The position numbers and the translations under genes were made by a program. 5,119 nucleotides of DNA from assembly GCA_025458735.1 (NCBI GenBank), contig JALORV010000228.1:1-5119 (forward strand). The letters are read 5' to 3'. A model generated the notes under the pieces. It was not told the origin of the DNA. It saw nothing but the letters and a program-made list of their open reading frames with translations, and made no database searches. Shown here one piece after another: positions 1-5,119 of the stretch (positions are counted from its first letter, which is position 1; each line of letters starts with the position of its first letter). Origin of the DNA: Burkholderiaceae bacterium. GTDB lineage: Bacteria > Pseudomonadota > Gammaproteobacteria > Burkholderiales > Burkholderiaceae.

Positions 1-482
1 TCGTCGGCTGCGGGCTGCTGCTGATCCTGTGCGGCGGCGGCATCGCGTGGTTCGAATCCGAGCAGGAGGCGGCGGCCGAATCACGGCGGCTGGCCGGTGA
101 GGCCGCCGCGGCGGCAGCGGCGAATGCCGCGCGGGCCGCGGAGGTCCGACGCGCCCGCGAACGCGAGGCACTGATGCGCGCCGAGCAGGAGCGCCACGCC
201 GCGGAGGAAGCCGCCGAGAAGGCGCGCCGGGCCAGCCTGCTGGCCGATGCGACCACCGAGGCCGCGGCGCGTGCACAGCGCGAAGAACTCAAGCAGAAAC
301 AGGCGGCTGCCGCCGCCGCCCAGCTGAGCGCGGAGGAGCGGGAGGAGGCCTGGAAGCGCTATTACCGCCCCTCGGCCCGCTGTCGTGACGCCGCGGCCAG
401 CTCGACCGTCGAGTGCGTCAACGAGTTCGTCAAGGCCAAGCGCGAGTTCGAAGCGAGCCGCGCCGGCGCGCCGGCCAGCTGA
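1..482 (+). CDS. Membrane-anchored Ala/Glu-rich coiled-coil protein, unknown function (5' end outside window)
   Basis: The reading frame is open from base 3 to the TGA at 480-482, giving 159 visible residues; the true start lies upstream of the window. The visible part opens with a hydrophobic run rich in Leu, Ile and Gly (about residues 1-16), which looks like the end of a transmembrane helix or signal anchor. About 100 residues rich in Ala, Glu and Arg follow, with almost no Pro or Gly, as expected of a long charged helix or coiled coil. The last 45 residues form a different module: a W-K-R-Y-Y segment, then R-P-S-A-R-C, a second Cys twelve residues on, and a K-R-E-F-E helix. The Cys pair could form a disulfide if this end is periplasmic. 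An internal ATG at 174 would drop the membrane segment, so I do not take it as the start. It is convergent with the acetyltransferase gene, with 12 nt between them. I do not recognise the family. Confidence 0.75.
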   Translation, partial: VGCGLLLILCGGGIAWFESEQEAAAESRRLAGEAAAAAAANAARAAEVRRAREREALMRAEQERHAAEEAAEKARRASLLADATTEAAARAQREELKQKQAAAAAAQLSAEEREEAWKRYYRPSARCRDAAASSTVECVNEFVKAKREFEASRAGAPAS

Positions 483-494
483 CGACCGGCCGGC
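470..494. terminator. GC-only stem-loop between convergent genes, possible shared terminator
   Basis: Bases 470-476 (GCCGGCC) are the reverse complement of 488-494 (GGCCGGC), giving a 7-bp all-GC stem with an 11-nt loop. It spans the stop codon of the left gene and abuts the stop codon of the acetyltransferase. A perfect 14-nt palindrome (462-475) overlaps its left arm. There is no T-tract on either side, so it is not a canonical intrinsic terminator. The position between two convergent genes is the main argument for it; GC-rich DNA gives such stems by chance. Confidence 0.3.
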
Positions 495-788
495 TCAGCG
501 ACTGCCAGCCAGCAGCGGCTCCACTTCAGGGTGGCGCTGCACCCAGGATCGCACGTAGGAGCAGACCGGCAGCACGTCCATGCCTTTGTCGGCTGCGTAA
601 CGGAAGGCTGCCTTTACCAGCGCCGATGCGATGCCGCGGCCTTCGAGCAGTGCCGGCACCTCCGTGTGGACCAGCATCATCGTGTCGCCATGCAGCCGGT
701 AGTCGGCCCGGCACAGCATGCCGTCTACCGTGGTCTCGAATCGCTGCGCCGCGCTGTTGTGCCGGATGTCAAGCGCTGTGTCGCTCAT
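495..788 (-). CDS. Small GNAT-family N-acetyltransferase (YjdJ-like, Acetyltransf_CG type)
   Basis: This 97-residue protein matches the single-domain short GNAT family (PF14542-like, E. coli YjdJ type), whose members are usually about 90-100 residues. The N-terminal half is a beta sheet (residues 6-42) ending in M-L-V-H-T-E-V-P. The acetyl-CoA pyrophosphate loop follows as E-G-R-G-I-A-S-A-L-V (49-58), fitting the R/Q-x-x-G-x-G/A pattern. Then come a helix and the family's C-terminal strand and turn, V-L-P-V-C-S-Y-V with R-H-P (72-87). The fold predicts acetyl transfer from acetyl-CoA to an amine; the substrate is not known for this family and cannot be read here. The ATG at 786-788 has a GGGAG on the coding strand (bases 798-802), 9 nt away. 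It lies 51 nt downstream of rhlE on the same strand, so readthrough from rhlE is plausible. Confidence 0.88.
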   Translation of the reverse strand: MSDTALDIRHNSAAQRFETTVDGMLCRADYRLHGDTMMLVHTEVPALLEGRGIASALVKAAFRYAADKGMDVLPVCSYVRSWVQRHPEVEPLLAGSR

Positions 789-809
789 GGATGACGGCTC
801 CCGCTCGCA

Positions 810-824
810 GCCGGCCCGGCCGGC
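810..824 (-). other. Perfect GC inverted repeat in the rhlE-acetyltransferase gap
   Basis: GCCGGC (810-815) and GCCGGC (819-824) are self-complementary arms around a 3-nt loop, within the 51-nt gap after the rhlE stop codon. It could be a weak attenuating hairpin or 3'-end protector for rhlE mRNA. No T-run follows on the minus strand, so I do not call it a terminator. Chance is a real alternative in DNA this GC-rich. Confidence 0.3.
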
Positions 825-839
825 AAGTATCCGCGGAGC

Positions 840-2375
840 TTAGCGCCCGCGACGCGGCGTGGACGACAGCATGCCGGGGATGTTCGTGCGCACCATCGAG
901 TCCGGTTGCGCCGGACGTCGCGGGTTGCCGGCAGGGCGCCCGGCCGACGGGTTCGGCGCGGCGGCCGGACTGCGCGGCGCCGGGCTGCGCTCCGCCGCCG
1001 CGGCGGAACGACGGGGCTCGGCGTCACGCCGACGACCGTGGGCGGGCTGGCTGCCACCGGGCTGCGCCGGTGGTGTGTTCCTGGGCTTGCCGGAGGCCTG
1101 CGCCGCGTTGCGGGCCGGCGCCCGTGCCGAGCCTTCACGACGAGCCTGCTGCGCGGGCCGCGGCGTCGACGGCCTGCGCGCGCCCTGCGGAGCGCGCGGC
1201 GGACGCTGGTCGAGATCGTGCGCGATGCTCGCGCTGGCATCGTAATTGGCCACTGTCATGCGCGGGATCGGCCGCTTGATCAGCCGCTCGATGTCGCGCA
1301 GCAGGACCTGTTCCTCGCGGCTCACAAGCGAGATCGCCTCGCCGGTGGCGCCGGCGCGACCGGTGCGGCCGATGCGGTGCACGTAGTCCTCGGGCACGTT
1401 CGGCAGGTCGAAGTTGACCACGTGCGGCAGCTGCTCGATGTCGAGTCCGCGTGCGGCGATGTCGGTGGCCACCAGCGCCTGCAGTTCACCACGCTTGAAG
1501 TCAGCCAGTGCGCGCGTGCGGGCGTTCTGGCTCTTGTTGCCGTGGATGGCGAGCGCGGTCACGCCGTGCTTGCCGAGGTAGTCTGCCAGCCGGTTGGCGC
1601 CATGCTTGGTGCGCGTGAACACCAGCACCTGGAACCACTGGTTGTCCTTGATCAGGTGCGCGAGCAGCGCCGACTTGCCGGTCTTTTCGACCGCGATGCA
1701 CTTCTGCTCGACCGCCTCGACCGTGGAATTGCGCGGCGTCACCTGCACCGAGGCCGGATTGTTGAGCAGCGTCGCGGCCAGCGCGCGGATGTCGTCGGAG
1801 AACGTGGCCGAGAACAGCAGCGTCTGGCGCTTCTTCGGCAGTTGCGCGAAGACCCGCTTCATGTCGGGCAGGAAACCCATGTCGAGCATGCGATCGGCTT
1901 CATCCAGCACCAGGATCTCGATCTTCGAAAGATCGACGGTCCGCTGCCCGACGTGGTCGAGCAGACGGCCCGGCGTGGCCACGACGATGTCGACGCCCTG
2001 GCGCAATGCGTCGATCTGCGGGCGGATCGACACGCCACCGAAGATCGGCACGCAGCGTGCCTGCGCGTGCTTGCCGTAGTCGCGCACGCTTTCTTCCACC
2101 TGCGCAGCGAGTTCGCGCGTCGGCGCCAGGATCAGCACGCGCGGCGCGCGCGGACCGCGCGTGGCTGCCGGCGTCGCCTGCAGCCGCTGCAGGATCGGCA
2201 GCACGAAGGCTGCGGTCTTGCCGGTGCCGGTCTGGGCGCCCGCCATCAGGTCGCCGCCTGCGAGCACGGCGGGGATCGCCTGCAGCTGGATCGGCGTCGG
2301 CTGGGTGTACCCGAGGTCGGTGACCGCGCGTACGAGTGCCTCGGACAAGCCGAGGGCTTCAAATGCTGGATTCAA
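840..2375 (-). CDS. rhlE: ATP-dependent DEAD-box RNA helicase RhlE
   Basis: This 511-residue cytoplasmic RNA helicase carries all the family motifs: the Q motif (F5 and G-Y-T-Q-P-T-P-I-Q at 22-30), Walker A A-Q-T-G-T-G-K-T (47-54), motif Ia P-T-R-E-L-A (85-90), Ib T-P-G-R (134-137), D-E-A-D (158-161), S-A-T (189-191), motif IV near 251-257, motif V A-R-G-L-D-I (308-313) and motif [10 protein letters not shown] (333-340). From about residue 385 the protein becomes a disordered tail rich in Pro, Arg and Ala, as is usual in RhlE of high-GC proteobacteria, where it adds RNA binding. RhlE unwinds short RNA duplexes and is linked to ribosome assembly and RNA turnover. The start is TTG (2373-2375): GGAG sits 6 nt away, the protein begins right at the conserved N-P-A-F region, and no in-frame ATG lies just upstream. 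The SrmB and DeaD subfamilies are less likely given the N-terminus and tail. Confidence 0.95.
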   Translation of the reverse strand: MNPAFEALGLSEALVRAVTDLGYTQPTPIQLQAIPAVLAGGDLMAGAQTGTGKTAAFVLPILQRLQATPAATRGPRAPRVLILAPTRELAAQVEESVRDYGKHAQARCVPIFGGVSIRPQIDALRQGVDIVVATPGRLLDHVGQRTVDLSKIEILVLDEADRMLDMGFLPDMKRVFAQLPKKRQTLLFSATFSDDIRALAATLLNNPASVQVTPRNSTVEAVEQKCIAVEKTGKSALLAHLIKDNQWFQVLVFTRTKHGANRLADYLGKHGVTALAIHGNKSQNARTRALADFKRGELQALVATDIAARGLDIEQLPHVVNFDLPNVPEDYVHRIGRTGRAGATGEAISLVSREEQVLLRDIERLIKRPIPRMTVANYDASASIAHDLDQRPPRAPQGARRPSTPRPAQQARREGSARAPARNAAQASGKPRNTPPAQPGGSQPAHGRRRDAEPRRSAAAAERSPAPRSPAAAPNPSAGRPAGNPRRPAQPDSMVRTNIPGMLSSTPRRGR

Positions 2376-2606
2376 TTGAGACTCCTGAGCACGGCCTGCG
2401 CGAGCTTGCTCGCCGGACCGGTTCAGGCAGATGCAACTAGGGAAAAAGACTTCGAGGGAGCGTGTTCACAACCACGATGGACGGGTGCGAACCGGAACCG
2501 ACGCACCGCAATCAGGGGCGAATGGTACACGAAGTCAATGACTTGGGCGGGATCGTGCGCATTGCGCGCTCACAGGCCGCTCATAGTCCGCGCTCATAGT
2601 CCGCGC
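2376..2606. other. Intergenic region upstream of rhlE, no gene seen
   Basis: These 231 nt lie between the exporter stop codon and the rhlE start, both on the minus strand. I see no credible ORF. Local composition is more AT-rich than in the flanking genes, in line with a promoter or leader for rhlE. A TTGACT -35-like hexamer on the minus strand (2533-2538) has no good -10 partner at 16-18 nt. A T5 run on the minus strand near 2440-2446 has no adjacent strong hairpin. The left-hand 170 nt would therefore be a fairly long rhlE leader if transcription starts near the TTGACT. The region is gapped enough that rhlE is probably transcribed from its own promoter. Confidence 0.4.
2382..2387 (-). promoter_or_regulatory. 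Shine-Dalgarno site supporting the TTG start of rhlE
   Basis: On the minus strand these bases read CAGGAG. GGAG is 6 nt from the TTG at 2373-2375, a near-ideal spacing. This site decides the start: without it one would choose a later codon and lose the conserved N-terminal F of the Q motif. Confidence 0.75.
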
Positions 2607-2616
2607 TCATAGTCCG
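2579..2616. repeat. 13-nt tandem repeat, about 2.9 copies, overlapping the exporter stop codon
   Basis: The unit GCTCATAGTCCGC occurs at 2579-2591 and 2592-2604, and a 12-of-13 copy at 2605-2616. The copies are identical over the shared length. The rightmost copy contains the last codons and TGA (2607-2609) of the exporter gene; the other two lie just after the stop. It looks like a short slippage duplication of the gene end. Because the extra copies are downstream of the stop, they do not change the protein. Confidence 0.9.
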
Positions 2617-3176
2617 ATATCCGCGCCCCACAGCACCGCGATGCCGATCAGCGCGAACAGCAGCGCGGCCAGTCCGTTCATCAGGCGCTTCGGCAGTCGC
2701 TCTGCCGCGACGTTGCCGAGCAGTACTGCCGGCACGTTGGCGATCATCATGCCGATGGTCGTGCCGGCCACGACGGCCACCAGCGCGTCGTAGCGCGCGG
2801 CCAGCGCCACGGTCGCGATCTGTGTCTTGTCGCCCATTTCGACGATGAAGAATGCAATCAGCGTGGTGCCGAACACGCCGAAGCGCGATGGCTTCGCCGC
2901 CGTGTCGTCGAGCTTGTCGGGCACCAGCATCCAGAGCGCCATCGCGATGAACGAGAGGCCGAGCGCCCACCGCATGGCCTCCGGCCCGATCGCGCGCGTG
3001 AGCCAGGTACCGACCGCGCCGGCGAGGAAGTGGTTGGCCAGCGTGGCGAACAGGATGCCCAGGATGATCGGCCACGGCCTGCGGTACTTCGCGGCCAGCG
3101 CAAGCGCCAGCAGCTGCGTCTTGTCGCCGATTTCCGCCAGGGCGACGACGCCGATCGAGATGAGAAACGCGGTCAT
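2607..3176 (-). CDS. TMEM165/GDT1 (UPF0016) family cation exporter, probably Mn2+
   Basis: This 189-residue integral membrane protein has the two-fold structure of the family. Each half carries the signature E-x-G-D-K-T: E-I-G-D-K-T-Q at 15-21 and E-M-G-D-K-T-Q at 113-119. Six hydrophobic segments can be seen, roughly at 2-14, 36-58, 68-86, 102-114 running on through the motif, 133-157 and 165-185, with a polar loop (88-100) between the halves. The acidic motif residues form the ion pathway in this family. Bacterial members such as Vibrio MneA export Mn2+ across the inner membrane; eukaryotic relatives move Mn2+ and Ca2+ in exchange for H+. Specificity here is inferred from the family. The ATG at 3174-3176 starts the first motif-bearing helix at the usual distance, but no good Shine-Dalgarno precedes it. 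It is divergent from ettA and upstream of rhlE on the same strand, with a 231-nt gap. Confidence 0.93.
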   Translation of the reverse strand: MTAFLISIGVVALAEIGDKTQLLALALAAKYRRPWPIILGILFATLANHFLAGAVGTWLTRAIGPEAMRWALGLSFIAMALWMLVPDKLDDTAAKPSRFGVFGTTLIAFFIVEMGDKTQIATVALAARYDALVAVVAGTTIGMMIANVPAVLLGNVAAERLPKRLMNGLAALLFALIGIAVLWGADIGL

Positions 3177-3210
3177 GGGTCGATAGGGACCGCGGCATCA
3201 GCGGCCTCGC

Positions 3211-3216
3211 ATTGTA
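3211..3216 (-). promoter_or_regulatory. Candidate -10 element for the exporter gene
   Basis: The minus strand reads TACAAT here, one mismatch from TATAAT, 34 nt before the ATG, which predicts a leader of roughly 27 nt. The hexamer 17 nt upstream (CCGTGG on the minus strand) is a poor -35. A 13-nt palindrome, GCGCGG-A-CCGCGC (3220-3232), fills most of the spacer and would be well placed as an operator. I saw no yybP-ykoY Mn riboswitch, which often precedes this family. Confidence 0.45.
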
Positions 3217-3280
3217 GGCGCGCGGACCGCGCACCACGGAGCCCGCGCACTGCGCAGCTCATGCCCGCCTCGCCGCGGGC

Positions 3281-3289
3281 TGCGATAAT
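3281..3289 (+). promoter_or_regulatory. Candidate extended -10 element for ettA
   Basis: TGC followed by GATAAT (3284-3289) fits an extended -10 (TGn plus a one-mismatch TATAAT). It lies 37 nt before the ettA ATG, giving a leader of about 30 nt. No convincing -35 lies 17 nt upstream, which is tolerated by extended -10 promoters. With the candidate exporter promoter it makes 3177-3326 a divergent promoter region. Confidence 0.45.
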
Positions 3290-3416
3290 CGCGCTCCACA
3301 GTTGCAGCAGAAAACACGGAACGCACATGGCGCAGTACGTTTACACGATGATCCGCGTGGGCAAGGTCGTCCCGCCCAAGCGCGAGATCCTGAAGAACAT
3401 CTCGCTCAGCTTGATG

Positions 3417-3428
3417 CCCGGGCTGACG
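3417..3428 (+). other. Deletion junction 1 in ettA: loss of first Walker A, in frame
   Basis: The codons P-G (3417-3422) are followed at once by L-T-I-G-F-L. In full-length EttA, from memory, about 36 residues lie between, covering the strand G-V-L-G, the P-loop N-G-x-G-K-S-T and the next helix and turn up to the K-I-G-Y-L-P-Q-E-P strand. The reading frame is kept, so roughly 108 nt were lost. Without this loop the first ATP site cannot bind nucleotide normally. The exact break cannot be placed because both ends offer G-rich microhomology. Confidence 0.85.
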
Positions 3429-3762
3429 ATCGGCTTCCTGCCGCAGGAGCCGCAGCTCGACCCGGCGAAGACTGTCAAGGACGAGGTCGAGGCCGGGCTC
3501 GGCGAAGTGATGCAGGCGAAGTCGAAGCTCGAGGCGATCTACGCCGCCTATGCCGAGCCGGATGCCGACTTCGACCAGCTCTCGGCCGACCAGGCGAAGT
3601 ACGAGGCGATCATCGCGACTTCCGGTGCCGACGTGGAGCACCAGATGGAAATCGCCGCCGACGCGCTGCGGCTGCCGCCGTGGGAGGCGGTGATCGGCAA
3701 GCTTTCCGGCGGCGAGAAGCGGCGCGTGGCGCTGTGCAAGCTGCTGCTGTCGAAGCCCGACA

Positions 3763-3796
<34 letters not shown>

Positions 3797-4127
3797 TGCC
3801 GAGAGCGTCGACTGGCTCGAGCAGTTCCTGTCGCGCTTTCCTGGCACGGTCGTGGCAGTCACGCACGACCGCTACTTCCTCGACAACGCGGCCGAGTGGA
3901 TCCTCGAGCTCGACCGCGGCATGGGCATTCCGTGGAAGGGCAACTACAGCTCATGGCTGGAGCAGAAGGAAGAGCGGCTCGAGCGCGAGGCTAAGACCGA
4001 GGCCGCGCGCATCAAGACGATGAAAAATGAGCTGGAGTGGGTGCGCCAGAACGCCAAGGGCCGGCAGGCGAAGAGCAAGGCGCGCTTGAAGCGCTTCGAC
4101 GAACTGTCGTCCTACGAATACCAGACC

Positions 4128-4135
4128 CGCCAATT
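4128..4135 (+). other. Deletion junction 2 in ettA: loss of the start of the second ATPase domain, with frameshift
   Basis: E-Y-Q-T-R ends at 4130 and the next matching residues, I-P-P-G-A-I-V-G, begin at 4133 in another frame, with two bases (CA) between. About 40 residues of EttA are absent: N-E-T-N-E, the I-P-P-G-P-R-L-G turn, and the first strands up to L-S-F-S. Replacing about 120 nt by 2 nt gives a loss near 118 nt, which accounts for the shift. The missing piece contains the A-loop region of the second nucleotide-binding domain. Confidence 0.85.
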
Positions 4136-4591
4136 CCGCCGGGCGCGATCGTCGGCGTCATCGGTCCCAACGGCGCCGGCAAGTCGACGCTGTTCCGCAT
4201 GATCACCGGGCAGGAGAAGCCCGACTCCGGCGAGATCGTCGAAGGGCCAAGCGTGCAGATCGCGGCGGTCGACCAGACCCGCGAATCGCTGCCCAACGAC
4301 AAGACCGTGTGGGAGGCCATCTCGGGCGGGCTCGACATCCTGCAGGTCGGCCGCTTCGAGATGCCGTCGCGCGCCTACCTGGGCCGTTTCAACTTCAAGG
4401 GCGGCGACCAGCAGAAGATCGTCGGCAACCTGTCCGGCGGTGAGCGCGGCCGCCTGCATCTGGCCGCCACGCTGCTCAAGGGTGGCAATGTGCTGCTGCT
4501 CGACGAGCCCTCGAATGATCTCGACGTCGAAACGCTGCGCGCGCTCGAAGAAGCGCTGCTCGAGTTCGCCGGCAGCGTGCTCGTGATCTCG

Positions 4592-4623
<32 letters not shown>

Positions 4624-4786
4624 GCACATCCTGGCCGCCGAGGGCGACTCGCAGTGGGTGTTCTTCAACGGCAACTACCAGGAGTACGAGGCCGACAAGA
4701 AGAAGCGCCTCGGCGAGGAAGGCGCCGCCCCGCACCGGCTGCGCTTCAAGCCGCTGACGCGCGGCTAGGCGCTGCTGTCGTCCGCG

Positions 4787-5119
4787 TCAGCGGACCACGA
4801 TGGTGCCGACCATGCCGGAGGCCAGGTCGTTCCAGGTGTGACCCGGCACAAGGCAGGCGAAGCGGAAGGTGCCCGCCTGCGTGAACTGCCAGACGATCTC
4901 GCCTCTCCTGCCGGGCGCCACGTGGGCCATGAACGGCTCGTCGTGCTCCATGTTCGGAAAGCGCTTCATCAGCTCGGCGTGCTCGCGCAGTTCGGGCTCC
5001 GTGCCGATGACCAGCTCGTGCATCACCTGGCCGCGATTGGCCACGCGCAGGCGCACCGTCTCGCCCCGCTTGACCTCGATGCGGTCGGGCACGAAGCGCA
5101 TGCGATCGTCCATGCGGAC
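4787..5119 (-). CDS. Type I copper (cupredoxin) protein, CopI-like; N-terminus beyond right edge
   Basis: The C-terminal 108-110 residues of a plastocyanin-fold protein are visible, ending at TGA 4787-4789. Counting from the Met encoded at 5111-5113, the copper ligands are H32 (in M-H-E), C87 and H92 (C-L-V-P-G-H) and M101 (G-M-V-G). The family block M-E-H-D-E-P with M-A-H-V-A-P-G (55-68) is also present. The frame stays open upstream (V-R before that Met) and the preceding strand is missing, so I treat the Met as internal; a full gene should add the first beta strand and a signal peptide. Relatives are periplasmic cuproproteins linked to copper tolerance, and a role in copper binding or electron transfer is inferred. 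The stretch between H92 and M101 holds T-W-N-D-L-A-S-G, which seems about four residues longer than usual. It converges on ettA, leaving 18 nt with no clear terminator. Confidence 0.85.
   Translation of the reverse strand, partial: VRMDDRMRFVPDRIEVKRGETVRLRVANRGQVMHELVIGTEPELREHAELMKRFPNMEHDEPFMAHVAPGRRGEIVWQFTQAGTFRFACLVPGHTWNDLASGMVGTIVVR

Noticed and set aside
810..824. Rho-independent terminator after rhlE
   Set aside because: The hairpin is short, very GC-rich and has no T-tract after it on the minus strand, so it was kept only as an inverted repeat.
906..2612. Long plus-strand open frame of 568 codons opposite rhlE
   Set aside because: It is antisense to a gene with every DEAD-box motif intact. 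Its translation is Arg/Ala/His-rich with no recognisable domain, as expected of a shadow frame in GC-rich DNA.
2579..2616. Seed of a CRISPR array
   Set aside because: The repeats are directly abutting 13-nt units with no spacers and no cas genes nearby.
2581..3237. Minus-strand frame of 218 codons overlapping the exporter gene
   Set aside because: It is the same strand in a different frame from a six-TM protein with both E-x-G-D-K-T motifs. The translation is Arg-rich and not membrane-like.
3177..3300. yybP-ykoY manganese riboswitch upstream of the exporter
   Set aside because: I looked for the paired conserved loops of this riboswitch on the minus strand and did not see them. The predicted leader after the -10 is also too short.
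4037..4140. GTG at 4037 as the start of a separate single-domain ABC ATPase gene
   Set aside because: Bases 4037-4130 encode the EttA linker in the other frame, so the GTG lies inside coding sequence of the first half. The homologous sequence of the second frame starts only at about 4133.
4128..4202. Programmed ribosomal frameshift in ettA
   Set aside because: There is no slippery heptamer at the junction, and a shift alone would not restore the roughly 40 missing residues or the missing first Walker A.

Overview
This is an ordinary chromosomal stretch from a high-GC gram-negative bacterium. The protein signatures (a gammaproteobacterial-type EttA N-terminus, RhlE, a TMEM165/GDT1 manganese-exporter homologue and a CopI-like cupredoxin) suggest a gammaproteobacterium. 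The Lysobacterales/Xanthomonadales is my best guess, but the assignment is inferred from remembered family similarity. There is no mobile element, CRISPR array, rRNA or tRNA that I can support.

Layout from left to right: (1) 1-482, plus strand, the 3' part of a gene for an Ala/Glu/Arg-rich protein with one membrane segment, a long charged helix and a short C-terminal domain with two cysteines; function unknown. (2) 495-788, minus, a small GNAT-fold acetyltransferase of the YjdJ type, convergent with gene 1. (3) 840-2375, minus, the DEAD-box RNA helicase RhlE, complete, with a TTG start behind a strong Shine-Dalgarno sequence; it may be cotranscribed with the GNAT gene. (4) 2376-2606, non-coding, ending in a 13-nt tandem repeat that overlaps the stop codon of the next gene. 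(5) 2607-3176, minus, a complete six-TM TMEM165/GDT1 (UPF0016) cation exporter, probably for Mn2+. (6) 3177-3326, a divergent promoter region. (7) 3327-4768, plus, a broken ettA (ABC-F translation factor). (8) 4787-5119, minus, a type I copper (cupredoxin) protein of the CopI kind that runs off the right edge.

The standout is ettA. It carries two separate internal deletions and otherwise reads cleanly. The first, in frame, removes about 36 codons including the Walker A loop of the first ATPase domain. The second removes about 118 nt from the start of the second ATPase domain and shifts the frame. Both gaps are inferred from memory of full-length EttA (about 555 residues). The combined loss of about 226 nt matches the difference between the locus and a full gene. 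The rest is undecayed, so this is either a very recent pseudogene or an assembly/consensus error.

The genes do not form one pathway. Helicase and EttA both act in RNA metabolism/translation, and the exporter and cupredoxin both concern transition metals, but orientation and spacing give no sign of a joint system. I did not find a convincing new biological system in this window.
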